This document shows, in pieces, positions 1-9,109 of a stretch of DNA of 64,000 bases (position 1 is the stretch's first letter; each line of letters starts with the position of its first letter). The notes under the pieces were generated by a model. The model ran no database searches. It was given only the letters and a program-made list of their open reading frames with translations, and had not been told where the DNA came from. The DNA is from Segetibacter koreensis DSM 18137 (GTDB lineage: Bacteria > Bacteroidota > Bacteroidia > Chitinophagales > Chitinophagaceae), in contig NZ_KB893348.1 in the NCBI RefSeq assembly GCF_000374045.1, positions 124,001-188,000 of the forward strand, written 5' to 3'. Both the position numbers and the translations under genes were made by a program.

Positions 1-1
1 A

Positions 2-1819
2 CTAAATTCAAACGCAAAATTAAATGTTAAGATACCGTGGATAGAGGGATTGTCTTTTACCGGTAATGCAGCAATAGATAAAGGCTTCGATTTTCATAAG
101 TTGTGGCAAACACCGTGGTTTTTATATTCCTGGAATGGTGTAGATCGTGATGCCAGTGGTCAGCCTGTGCTTCAAAAATCTCAAAAAGGTTTCTCAAGCC
201 CTGCTCTTACCGAAAACTCTCAGGACAATCAAAACATACTTTTAAATGGCTTGCTTAATTATGAAACGAAAGTTTTTAATGATCATAACATTAAGTTCTT
301 GATAGGTGCAGAAAGAATAACTGGCAAAGGAGATAATTTTAGCGCTTACCGCAGAAATTTTATCTCATCTATATTAGACCAAATGTTTGCCGGGGCACAG
401 GATCAATACCTTACAAATAATGGTTCTGCTTACAGGCAGGCAAGATTAAATTATTTTGGCAGGGTAAATTATAACTATAAAGAAAAATATTTAGCCGAAT
501 TTGTTTGGAGATACCAGGGCTCTTACATTTTTCCTGAAGCTAAAAGATTTGGATTTTTCCCTGGTGTTTCTTTAGGGTATAGAATTTCTGACGAGGACTT
601 CTGGAAGGAAAGCCTGTCTTTTATCAATACATTTAAGTTAAGGGCCAGTTGGGGTAGAACCGGTAATGATCAAATTCCCGAGTGGCAATATCTTTCAACT
701 TATGGAATTGGTGGTATAAGACCGAACTCATGGAATCCTCCACTGCCATTTGTTACGAATGGTAATGTAGAAAATCCGGCACTTTACGAGACATTGGTAC
801 CAAACCCTAATGCAACATGGGAAACAGCAGACCAGGGAAATATTGGATTTGACGCAACTTTATTAAAAAACAGGTTATCAGTTACCGCGGATTATTTCCA
901 ATACAAGCGATCTGATATTTTATTGGCACGTAACGCATCTATACCAACTACGGCTGGATTTACTCCACCGAGAGAAAACATAGCAAGAGTATCTAACAGA
1001 GGCTTTGATTTTGGTATCAACTACAACAATACTGTTGGAAAATTATCTTATCAAATTGGGTTAAATGGGGGATACCAGAAAAACAGAATTGATTTTTGGG
1101 ATGAACCCGCAGGGCTTCCTGATTATCAAAAGTCAACAGGATACCCGATCGGCAGCACATTGTACTATAAAGCCATTGGCATTTACAGAGATTCCGCTTC
1201 TGTTAGTAAGACAGCACATTTGGATGGTGCAAGAGCTGGCGACGTTATTTTTGCTGATATAAATGGAGATGGTATAATTGATGATTTTGACAGGATAAGA
1301 ATTCAAAAATCAGATTTGCCGACTTTCACCGGTGGTTTAACCTTAGGAGTTCAATACAGAGGCTTTGATTTCTCAGCGTTAGTTCAGGGAGCTGCAGGAG
1401 GAGTGCGATACATCTCAACAGAATCAGGAGAAATTGGTAACTTCTTACAATCTTATGCAACAGATCGTTGGACTAGCCAAAATCCTGATGCATCTGGCCC
1501 AAGAACATTTAATCGCAGTAACGAATATTGGGTTGGTCGTGGGAACACTTTCTGGCTTCACAAGACTGACTATGTAAGATTGAAGAATATTGAAATCGGT
1601 TATAATCTTCCTCCTTCAGTAGTTCGTCGGTTAGGTATTCAAAATTTACGTGTTTACATTAATGCTTATAACCTGTTAACATATAGCCCCGATCTAAAAG
1701 ATTTCGATCCTGAATTAACTTCTCCAACAGGTGGAGCTACAGGAAGTAACGTAAGTACAGGCGGCCAAAGCTACCCTTTACAGAAAATCATTAACGGAGG
1801 TTTGTCAATTACTTTTTAA
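2..1819 (+). CDS. SusC/RagA-family TonB-dependent outer-membrane transporter, C-terminal part
   Basis: The gene enters from the left edge: the frame is open from base 2, so the start and the plug domain lie outside the window. About 605 residues remain and cover most of the 22-strand barrel. Features typical of the family are visible: alternating aromatic barrel strands, the segment KNRLSVTADYFQYKRSDIL near the middle, a calcium-like loop DINGDGIIDDFDRI, and a C-terminal run ending in GGLSITF with a terminal Phe. SusC proteins import oligosaccharides across the outer membrane with a SusD lipoprotein as lid. That partner follows 20 bases downstream, so the two form one transcription unit. The substrate cannot be read from the sequence; the GH42 enzyme downstream hints at a galactoside. 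Confidence 0.95.
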   Translation, partial: LNSNAKLNVKIPWIEGLSFTGNAAIDKGFDFHKLWQTPWFLYSWNGVDRDASGQPVLQKSQKGFSSPALTENSQDNQNILLNGLLNYETKVFNDHNIKFLIGAERITGKGDNFSAYRRNFISSILDQMFAGAQDQYLTNNGSAYRQARLNYFGRVNYNYKEKYLAEFVWRYQGSYIFPEAKRFGFFPGVSLGYRISDEDFWKESLSFINTFKLRASWGRTGNDQIPEWQYLSTYGIGGIRPNSWNPPLPFVTNGNVENPALYETLVPNPNATWETADQGNIGFDATLLKNRLSVTADYFQYKRSDILLARNASIPTTAGFTPPRENIARVSNRGFDFGINYNNTVGKLSYQIGLNGGYQKNRIDFWDEPAGLPDYQKSTGYPIGSTLYYKAIGIYRDSASVSKTAHLDGARAGDVIFADINGDGIIDDFDRIRIQKSDLPTFTGGLTLGVQYRGFDFSALVQGAAGGVRYISTESGEIGNFLQSYATDRWTSQNPDASGPRTFNRSNEYWVGRGNTFWLHKTDYVRLKNIEIGYNLPPSVVRRLGIQNLRVYINAYNLLTYSPDLKDFDPELTSPTGGATGSNVSTGGQSYPLQKIINGGLSITF

Positions 1820-1839
1820 AAACAATTGGAAAAGCTATT

Positions 1840-3636
1840 ATGAAAAGAGTTTATTATTTATTTATAGCGGCAGTACTAGCAGGAGCTGTTTCTTGTAAAA
1901 AAGACTTTATGAATTTACAGCCGCTTGATAAGTTTGGAGATCAGGCGGTATGGAAAGATCCTGCGCTAATTCAAACATTTGTTAACAACATATACCTTGG
2001 TATTCCTCACGGCTTCAGCAATATCATGATGTCATCTGTTGTAGATGAAACGATGTATAATGCTGACTTTGGTAGCAGTAACGTAACAAAAAGTTTAATT
2101 ACACCGAGCGATTTAAGCATCTTTGACGCAGGATTTTGGACTGCTAACCGCCAAAGATTAATGAACTGGAGCATGGTGTACCAGTTCATTAGGTCTGCTA
2201 ATCTATTTTTTGAAAAAGTAGATAATGCTCCTTTTGATAACCCTGACGACAAGAGTCGCATGAAGGGTGAAGTGTACTTTTTAAGAGGATACCTATATCA
2301 AAACCTTGTTTCTATGTATGGAGGTGTTCCGCTTATTAAGAAAACTTTTGGCTTGAACGACGAGTTTAAAGTCCCAAGGGATACTTACGAAAACTGCATC
2401 AAATCCATTGTTTCTGATTTAGACTCTGCTGCTGCCTTATTACCACTTTCATATGAGGGCGCCAACAAAGGACGCGCTACTAAAGGGGCTGCTTTGGCAT
2501 TAAAATCAAGGGTATTGTTGTACGCAGCAAGTGATTTATATAATAATAATGGAGCATGGGCAGGTGGTTATGCTAATAAAGAATTAATTGGTTATGTTGG
2601 AGGCGACAGAGCTGCACGCTGGCAGGCTGCCAAAGACGCTGCAAAAGCTGTAATAGATTTAGGCGTCTATAGTTTATACATGCCCAATCCGGCCTCTGTA
2701 GAAGAAGCAAGCAAGAATTATGCAGATATGTTCCTGTCAAAAGACAATCCCGAGGATATCTACCTTCGCTATTTTACTGTAAAAATTGATGAGAACTGGG
2801 ATGGTTATAATCCAGGTTTGTATAACAATCCGAACGGGTGGCATGGATGGGGTAGCAATACTCCTTTGCAGCAAATGGTTGATGCATACGAAATGAGCGA
2901 TGGTACTAAATTCGACTGGAATAACCCCGCTCATAAAGCTGCGCCTTATCAAAACCGTGACCCACGTTTTTATGCCTCTATTAATTATGATGGTGCGAAA
3001 TGGAGACCAAGGCCTTCTGACGCTATAGGCAGAGATCCTATAGGTATAGTGCAAACAGGATATTACGAGAAGCCGGATGGCACCGTTATACCGGGACTCG
3101 ATACAAGAAATAGTCCTTTAGAAGACTGGAACGGTTCGTATACCGGCTACTATATGCGTAAATTTATTGATCCATCAATAAATGCGCAATATGATAAGCA
3201 GGACCAGCCATGGCGATATATCCGCTATACAGAAATTTTATTAAATTATGCTGAGGCATGTTTAGGACTTGGCCAGGAAGCTGAAGCAAAAACATATATC
3301 AATATGATCAGGAAAAGATCTGCTATGCCTGATATTACTGATAATGGCCAGGCGTTGATAGATCGTTACCGTAATGAGAGACGCATAGAACTGGCATTTG
3401 AAGATCACCGCTATTTTGACGTTCGCCGTTGGATGATCGCACCGCAAGCGTATACAGTGGGACAAGGCATAAGCATACGTTATAAAGCTAATGCATCAGG
3501 TAATCCTATTGCTCCACCTACCTATTCGGTTATAAATGCTCAGGACCGGGCCTGGAACCAGAGGTTTTATTTTTTCCCCATAAAGTTAGATGAGATAAAC
3601 AGGAATGATAAGTTGATTCAAAATCCGCTTTACTAA
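1840..3636 (+). CDS. SusD/RagB-family nutrient-binding outer-membrane lipoprotein
   Basis: This 598-residue protein starts with a lipoprotein signal peptide whose lipobox is AVSC (Cys19), followed by KKDFMNLQPLDKF, the usual SusD N-terminus. The body has the helical TPR-like SusD fold signature: RGYLYQNLVSMYGGVPLI about residues 148-165, and the C-terminal RYTEILLNYAEACLGLGQ with NMIRKRSAMPDI and RNERRIELAFEDHRYFDVRRW. SusD binds glycans at the cell surface and closes over SusC. It lies 20 bases after the susC stop codon and is followed by a clear terminator, which ends the susCD unit. Confidence 0.97.
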   Translation: MKRVYYLFIAAVLAGAVSCKKDFMNLQPLDKFGDQAVWKDPALIQTFVNNIYLGIPHGFSNIMMSSVVDETMYNADFGSSNVTKSLITPSDLSIFDAGFWTANRQRLMNWSMVYQFIRSANLFFEKVDNAPFDNPDDKSRMKGEVYFLRGYLYQNLVSMYGGVPLIKKTFGLNDEFKVPRDTYENCIKSIVSDLDSAAALLPLSYEGANKGRATKGAALALKSRVLLYAASDLYNNNGAWAGGYANKELIGYVGGDRAARWQAAKDAAKAVIDLGVYSLYMPNPASVEEASKNYADMFLSKDNPEDIYLRYFTVKIDENWDGYNPGLYNNPNGWHGWGSNTPLQQMVDAYEMSDGTKFDWNNPAHKAAPYQNRDPRFYASINYDGAKWRPRPSDAIGRDPIGIVQTGYYEKPDGTVIPGLDTRNSPLEDWNGSYTGYYMRKFIDPSINAQYDKQDQPWRYIRYTEILLNYAEACLGLGQEAEAKTYINMIRKRSAMPDITDNGQALIDRYRNERRIELAFEDHRYFDVRRWMIAPQAYTVGQGISIRYKANASGNPIAPPTYSVINAQDRAWNQRFYFFPIKLDEINRNDKLIQNPLY

Positions 3637-3651
3637 TATTTGAAACTGAAA

Positions 3652-3682
3652 CAGGCTGCCCTTATCGGCAGCCTGTTTTTTT
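3652..3682 (+). terminator. Rho-independent terminator after susD
   Basis: A perfect 9-bp stem (CAGGCTGCC / GGCAGCCTG) with loop CTTATC is followed by a run of seven T. It separates susCD from the GH42 gene, whose start is only about 30 bases further on, so that gene is read either by read-through or from a promoter overlapping this site. Confidence 0.92.
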
Positions 3683-3714
3683 ATTAAAACAAGTTTAAAT
3701 GGAAAAGGTATAAA

Positions 3715-5808
3715 ATGATTAGAAAAGCTTTTATTTTTTTTATTCTCGTAATATCATTTTGTCTAAACGGATACTCCCAGGTTAAGTTTGATAATGTATT
3801 GTATGGCGTAGCATATTACCATGAATACATGCCGTCAGACAGGTTAGAGACCGACATTAAAATGATGAAGGATGCTAATATAAACGTAGTACGTGTGGGA
3901 GAATCTACATGGAGTCTTTTTGAACCGCAGGAAGGGAAATTTGAATTTGAATGGATGGATCGAATTTTAGATAAAATGCATCAGGCTGGTATTAAAGTGA
4001 TCCTTGGAACACCTACGTATTCCATTCCTGCATGGCTGGCACATAAACATCCCGAAGTCTTACTTAAATATCCGGGAGGTGGGCAGGCGTATTATGGTAT
4101 TCGTCAAAACATGGATATAACCAATCCTACTTTTTTATTTTATAGTGAACGTATTATTCGTAAAATGATGCAACACTATGCGAAACATCCTGCCATTATT
4201 GGTTACCAGGTTGATAATGAAACAACATCTCGGAATGTAAACAATTATGATGCTTTTGTTGGATTTGTAAATTATGTAAAAAATAAGTTCAAATCTTTAG
4301 ATACTTTGAATAAAGTATGGGGCCTGAACTATTGGGGAATGAATATAAATTCATGGGAAGAGTTTCCTACCCGCGATGGTGCAACGAATCCCTCCTATTT
4401 GTTGGAATGGGAGCGTTATAAAAGACAAATTGTGGCGAATTTTTTAACCTGGCAGTCCCAGATAGTTCGTGAATATAAAAGACCTGAACAATTTGTAACA
4501 CAATGTTTCATGCCTGCAATTCAAGATATCGATCATCCTGCAACAGCAAAATATATGGATGTAATGGCAGTAAATGTATATCATCCGCAGGAAAATGATT
4601 TAACCGGTGTTGAAATTGCTTTTGCTGGAGATTATTTCAGAGGTATCAAAAAGAGTAATTACCTCATCACAGAAACGAATGCACAAACTACTAGCTGGTC
4701 TTCCCAATTTCAAAAACCTCCTTATGATGGTCAACTACGTATGAATGTCTTTGCTCACTTAGCTTCCGGCGCTAATATGGTGGAGTACTGGCACTGGCAC
4801 TCGATTCACAATGGCCAGGAGACCTATTGGAAAGGCGTGTTAAGCCATGACTTACAACCTAATAGAACTTATAAAGAGGTAAGCCAAACGGCTAAAGAAT
4901 TGAAAGAAATCGGAACTCATCTGGTTAACTTAAAGAAAACAAATAAAGTTGCGATCCTTTTCAGCCAGGATTCTTATTATGGCATTGAGTTTATGAAATA
5001 TTCTAATCAAACCGGCTCGCATCCGTGGTTTTCTTTTAATGGCTATATGGACCAATGGTTGAAACCTATGCACGAAGCGCTTTACAAACAGAATATAGAA
5101 TCTGATATAATTCTTGACAAAGACGATTTCAGCAAATACAGTATGTTGGTTATTCCTCCTCTTTACATAGCAAGCGATTCTCTTTTGGAGAGAATAAGTG
5201 ATTATGTGAAAAATGGAGGACACGTGGTAATGGCAATGAAAAGTGGATTCGCCAACGAGAACTCAGCGGTGCGTGCACAATTAGCACCCGGCCCATTGCG
5301 TAAGGCCTGTGGCTTCTATTACCAGGAATTTGCAAATATTGATGAAACAGGGTTAAAAGATGATCCATTTAAAGTAGGAACAGATAAAAACAAAGTAAAG
5401 GATTGGGCAGAATTTATTATACCCGAAACAGCTAAACCTCTTGCATATTATAACGACAAGCACTGGGGTAAATATCCTGCAATAACTAATAACAATTATG
5501 GCAAAGGTTCACTTACATATATAGGTACTGTCTTAAGCAAAGAACTGATGAGTGCAGTAATGCAAAATGCCGTTATGCAAGCAGGTATTAGCTCTCCTGC
5601 TCAGAAGCTAACATATCCAATAATTGTTCGTTCAGGTGTAAATGGTCAAGGCAAAACAGTGCATTATATTTTAAATTATTCTGACGATATGAAAACTGCA
5701 GAATATCCCTTTAAGGATGGGACAGAATTATTAGGCAAAAAGCAGGTAAAAATAAATGAGCAGTTACAAATAGAACCATGGGGAGTAAAAATCGTAGAGG
5801 AAAAATAA
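3715..5808 (+). CDS. Secreted GH42 beta-galactosidase
   Basis: The protein has 697 residues, with a signal peptide (residues 1-21, cleavage near GYSQ). The (beta/alpha)8 barrel of GH42 is recognisable from YGVAYYHEYMP, through NVVRVGESTWSLFEPQEG, to the acid/base motif YQVDNE (Asn168-Glu169). The likely nucleophile is Glu320 in YLITETNAQTTSW. Later parts match the trimerisation/Rossmann-like domain (KVAILFSQDSYYGIEF) and a C-terminal beta domain. Family members remove terminal beta-galactose residues; the signal peptide places this one in the periplasm or at the cell surface. It follows susCD in the same direction, so it probably belongs to the same utilisation locus. The exact substrate, including whether other galactose-like sugars are accepted, is inference. 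Confidence 0.9.
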   Translation: MIRKAFIFFILVISFCLNGYSQVKFDNVLYGVAYYHEYMPSDRLETDIKMMKDANINVVRVGESTWSLFEPQEGKFEFEWMDRILDKMHQAGIKVILGTPTYSIPAWLAHKHPEVLLKYPGGGQAYYGIRQNMDITNPTFLFYSERIIRKMMQHYAKHPAIIGYQVDNETTSRNVNNYDAFVGFVNYVKNKFKSLDTLNKVWGLNYWGMNINSWEEFPTRDGATNPSYLLEWERYKRQIVANFLTWQSQIVREYKRPEQFVTQCFMPAIQDIDHPATAKYMDVMAVNVYHPQENDLTGVEIAFAGDYFRGIKKSNYLITETNAQTTSWSSQFQKPPYDGQLRMNVFAHLASGANMVEYWHWHSIHNGQETYWKGVLSHDLQPNRTYKEVSQTAKELKEIGTHLVNLKKTNKVAILFSQDSYYGIEFMKYSNQTGSHPWFSFNGYMDQWLKPMHEALYKQNIESDIILDKDDFSKYSMLVIPPLYIASDSLLERISDYVKNGGHVVMAMKSGFANENSAVRAQLAPGPLRKACGFYYQEFANIDETGLKDDPFKVGTDKNKVKDWAEFIIPETAKPLAYYNDKHWGKYPAITNNNYGKGSLTYIGTVLSKELMSAVMQNAVMQAGISSPAQKLTYPIIVRSGVNGQGKTVHYILNYSDDMKTAEYPFKDGTELLGKKQVKINEQLQIEPWGVKIVEEK

Positions 5809-5858
5809 ACTAAAGAATAAAACCAATTTTGTAAACATTAGAAGAAATCTTTTAAAAC

Positions 5859-6464
5859 TTATTTCTTTTGATGTTTACTTTCTGTATTTATCAAAGATTG
5901 GTAGTCTTTCACTGTATCTATATCAATACTGCCTAAAGGGAACGGAATGGCTGCAACTGATTCTTTATGTTTTATTAATAATTTCTTAGCTCCCTCCTGC
6001 CCTTTCAGTAGTAATAATTCCGGAAAAAATTTCTTATTAAACAAGGCTGGAACACCTAAGGTATTAGAATAAGAGCAGGCAATAATTTCTTTGCCGATTG
6101 CTGCCTTTTTGTTTATTAAATCATTAAGCAAAGCAGTATCTACAAACGGCTGGTCGCTAACCATGAGAATAGCATCTGAAACGTGTGGAGCTATTTTTTT
6201 CAGCATTGTTATTCCTATCTGTATCGAAGAAGACATGCCTTGCTCCCAATCGGGATTGTGATACACGAAAATCTCTTCTTTTTCTATATCCGGATGTATT
6301 TTTTCAGCATCGGCACCTAATATAACAATAACAGGGTTACATTTAGAATGTATAGCCGTCTCAACAGTTTGTTGTAATAAAGTTCTACCGTTGTAAACTA
6401 TTTTTTGTTTTGGGTGACCTAACCTCGAAGATGATCCTGCAGCAAGTATTATTATCCCTGTCAT
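5859..6464 (-). CDS. MocA/MobA-like nucleotidyltransferase
   Basis: This 201-residue protein begins with TGIIILAAGSSSRLGHPKQ, the nucleotide-binding signature of the MobA/MocA family (LAAGxSxRxGxPK). Further family marks are NPDWEQGMSSSIQIGI and the Mg-binding MVSDQPF. MocA attaches CMP to molybdopterin (MobA attaches GMP), forming the dinucleotide cofactor needed by xanthine- and aldehyde-dehydrogenase-type enzymes. The gene lies 80 bases downstream of an XdhC-like gene on the same strand, which supports the MocA/CTP role over MobA. Specificity for CTP is inferred from context. No molybdenum hydroxylase gene is present in the window. Confidence 0.82.
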   Translation of the reverse strand: MTGIIILAAGSSSRLGHPKQKIVYNGRTLLQQTVETAIHSKCNPVIVILGADAEKIHPDIEKEEIFVYHNPDWEQGMSSSIQIGITMLKKIAPHVSDAILMVSDQPFVDTALLNDLINKKAAIGKEIIACSYSNTLGVPALFNKKFFPELLLLKGQEGAKKLLIKHKESVAAIPFPLGSIDIDTVKDYQSLINTESKHQKK

Positions 6465-6544
6465 TATAATTAATTAAACATTCAAACACACTATAAATAT
6501 TTGAATACGTTAAACATTGCAAGGGGTATTAAAATTGCCAAACA

Positions 6545-7693
6545 TTAAAGAACTGCCTGAACAATTTGTTGTGTATGCCTTGGGTGGATACTTTCTTCCT
6601 TATCCCTTAATGAAAACCCAGTTCGTTTAGTAAGTATTGCTTGTATTTCTGAAATGATGGATAAAGCAATTTCTTCTGAAGTCTCTGCCCCGATATCTAA
6701 ACCTGCAGGCCCAAAGATATTTTGCAGGCTTTCTTTGTCTACATTCATTCCTTGTTCTTTCAATTCGTCAAGCATTCGGTCGAGTTTCTTTTTCGGCCCC
6801 AACACACCCAGATATACTGATCGCAGCGGTAATAATTGTTTTAAGATCGAGATATCGTAATTATAATTGTGGGTCATGAGAGCCGTAACTGTTCGGGCAT
6901 CAAAATTTATTTGGGTTAAAGCGTTTTCAGGCTTTGAAACTATAATACGGTTAGCTGATGGAAAACGCTCCCTTGTTGCATAGTTGGGACGCCCATCTGC
7001 AACGGTTGTTTCCCACCCTAACACATTAGCCATCTGAACTAAGGGTATACTGTCGTTTCCTGCTCCAAAAATAACAAGTGAAACAGCAGGCTCGAGAAGT
7101 TCTATGAAACCTGTTAATAGGTTTTCTTCATTATAAGATTTTACTATTGAAGTGCGATTTGTTAGTACCTGCCGTGCATCTTCAGATAAGTTTATTTTCA
7201 ATGATTCTTCACTTAGGGTATTTTTTATTTTTTCGTCTTCAGTCAAGAGCATACATGTGCCCGGCTGTGTTGCTTTTTTGTGAAGCGAGAATAATGTTAC
7301 AAGTACTGCTGTCTGCCGTTTAGATACAAACGTTTTTAATAGCTCAATGGAATTATTGGGGTCACTTGGATTCACAGGTTCAATTAAAATAGAAATGATA
7401 CCATTGCATCCTAAACCTACCCCGAGTTTTGCATCGTCATCATCGGTAGTATCATACGTTACAAGCATTGGTTTTTGTTGAATCATTACCATTTGCGCTT
7501 TCCGTAATGCATCTCCTTCAAGGCAACCGCCACTTATTGCTCCTGTAAGCTTTCCATCTTCAGTCACAAGCATTCTGGCTCCCGGTCTTCTATATGCAGA
7601 ACCTTGCAAATGAACAACAGTTGCCAAAGCTGTCTGTTTGCCTTCCGCAGTCGCTTTATCATACGCTGTTATAATGTCTTTTAATTCTTTCAT
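6545..7693 (-). CDS. XdhC/CoxI-family molybdenum-cofactor maturation protein
   Basis: The 382-residue protein has an N-terminal XdhC/CoxI domain with GSAYRRPGARMLVTEDG and GAISGGCLEGDAL (about residues 31-65), and GLGCNGIISILIEP with a second conserved Cys. It has a C-terminal XdhC Rossmann-like domain from LVIFGAGNDSIPLVQMA through ALMTHNYNYD to GPAGLDIGAETSEEIA. Family members bind Moco, help sulfurate it and insert it into xanthine-dehydrogenase-type enzymes. It is the first gene of a two-gene minus-strand unit with the MocA-like transferase. The client enzyme is not encoded nearby. Confidence 0.9.
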   Translation of the reverse strand: MKELKDIITAYDKATAEGKQTALATVVHLQGSAYRRPGARMLVTEDGKLTGAISGGCLEGDALRKAQMVMIQQKPMLVTYDTTDDDDAKLGVGLGCNGIISILIEPVNPSDPNNSIELLKTFVSKRQTAVLVTLFSLHKKATQPGTCMLLTEDEKIKNTLSEESLKINLSEDARQVLTNRTSIVKSYNEENLLTGFIELLEPAVSLVIFGAGNDSIPLVQMANVLGWETTVADGRPNYATRERFPSANRIIVSKPENALTQINFDARTVTALMTHNYNYDISILKQLLPLRSVYLGVLGPKKKLDRMLDELKEQGMNVDKESLQNIFGPAGLDIGAETSEEIALSIISEIQAILTKRTGFSLRDKEESIHPRHTQQIVQAVL

Positions 7694-7879
7694 CTTGCAA
7701 TTCTTTATAGACGAATTATCAATTCCGGCTATTAAAATTAGCCCATTTATAATATAAATGGTTGTTAATAGGAGAAAAGAAATAAAAGACGCATATCTTT
7801 TTCAGAAAGAATTATAAAAAATATGTGAGCCTCAAACTAGAATGTCGAGTATTTTTAAAACATCATTTTTTGCTAACGA

Positions 7880-8887
7880 TCAAACAACCGTTTTTTTTCT
7901 TTTTCCTTTTTTTCTTAATAGATAATAACCAACTCCTACTCCGGCCGCCAGCGCTGCAGTTGTTATAACAATATTTCGAGTATTATGAGGTGAAGTCCAA
8001 CCACCATCTATACCTGTATCAGTATTATCTGAGCTAAATAGAGCACCATCAGAGACGGGAACAGGTTTAGCCCTTTTAAAATAAGAACTCATAAGGGTAA
8101 AAAGCACCCTTTGCGTAACGGTGGGAAACAAAGAATTTATGATACGAAAAAAAACAGCAGATGCTCCAACATTTACTGCTTCTTTGGGGCGCACTGCTAG
8201 TGACACCATTGCATGGGCAACCCGTCTGGCATCATAAACAGGCGGAATAGGTTTAATTTTGCGACCTACATAATTGGCGCCGTGCTGAAAACCCGGGGTA
8301 TCAATAAATCCCGGAAAAATATCGCAAACGTAAATGCCGGGAAATTTGATTAACTCTCCGCGAAGGGCTTCAGAAAAACCACGTAAACCAAACTTACTTG
8401 CAGCATAAGCAACTGAATAAGGTTGAGCAATCCAGGCACCTAAAGAATTGGTATTTATAAGCACCCCGTATCCCTGTCGTTTAAAATATGGCAAAGCAGC
8501 ATGCGCGCCGTGAATATAGCCCAAAAGGTTCGTTTCAATTACACGTTGGTGCGATGAAACAGGTGTCTCCGTAAATTCTCCAACACAGCCAATGCCAGCG
8601 TTATTAATCCACACATCAATTGTATTTCCAAATGCTGCTGCAGTATCAGCGAGATGTTTCATATCCTCAGCATTAGTAACGTCGGTCTTAACTGCAATCG
8701 TTTTTACCCCTAATGCTTCGCATTCAGCAGCTACAGTTTCCAAAACATCTTCACGACGCGCTGCCAATACGAGGTTTGCTCCACATTCAGCAAATGCAAT
8801 TGCTGCCGCATGCCCAATGCCACTGGAAGCTCCGGTTATAACAACTGTTTTTCCGTATAGAAAACGTTTTAATTGCTGGTTGTTCAT
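7880..8887 (-). CDS. Short-chain dehydrogenase/reductase with C-terminal membrane anchor
   Basis: This is a classical SDR: the cofactor motif TGASSGIG is at residues 19-26, NNAG at 95-98, and the catalytic residues are Ser148, Tyr161 and Lys165 (YAASK). Arg44-Arg45 after the second strand suggests NADP(H) preference (inference). At 335 residues it is longer than the usual ~250; the extra C-terminus carries a single hydrophobic segment (about 306-324) followed by a very basic tail (RKKGKRKKTVV), so it is probably tail-anchored in the inner membrane facing the cytoplasm. The substrate is unknown. It is monocistronic by spacing (186 bases to the XdhC gene). A TAnnTTTG-like box on the minus strand at 8948-8955 (TAGTTTTG) may be its promoter. 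Confidence 0.9.
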   Translation of the reverse strand: MNNQQLKRFLYGKTVVITGASSGIGHAAAIAFAECGANLVLAARREDVLETVAAECEALGVKTIAVKTDVTNAEDMKHLADTAAAFGNTIDVWINNAGIGCVGEFTETPVSSHQRVIETNLLGYIHGAHAALPYFKRQGYGVLINTNSLGAWIAQPYSVAYAASKFGLRGFSEALRGELIKFPGIYVCDIFPGFIDTPGFQHGANYVGRKIKPIPPVYDARRVAHAMVSLAVRPKEAVNVGASAVFFRIINSLFPTVTQRVLFTLMSSYFKRAKPVPVSDGALFSSDNTDTGIDGGWTSPHNTRNIVITTAALAAGVGVGYYLLRKKGKRKKTVV

Positions 8888-9109
8888 ATCGTATTAATTG
8901 AAGATGATGATGAAAATGAGATTTTTATTTAGAAAGATATGTTCACACAAAACTAAAGCCACCTCGGTTTGAGTCCCACATATTCTCATACACCGGCTCA
9001 TGTAAAAGAAGGTTTTTCATTTTAATTGATACTTTCGATATTATGTAAAAGCTTTATATTGCTTTCAGAAATATTAATAATGATAAAAGAAAAATTAATT
9101 AAAGTAAAA

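Noticed and set aside
9026-9109. Longer N-terminus of the rhamnosidase from ATG 9026 or 9080
   Set aside because: The extra residues (MILSILCKSFILLSEIL) precede the signal peptide and do not fit a secreted protein; ATG 9110 gives a normal signal sequence.
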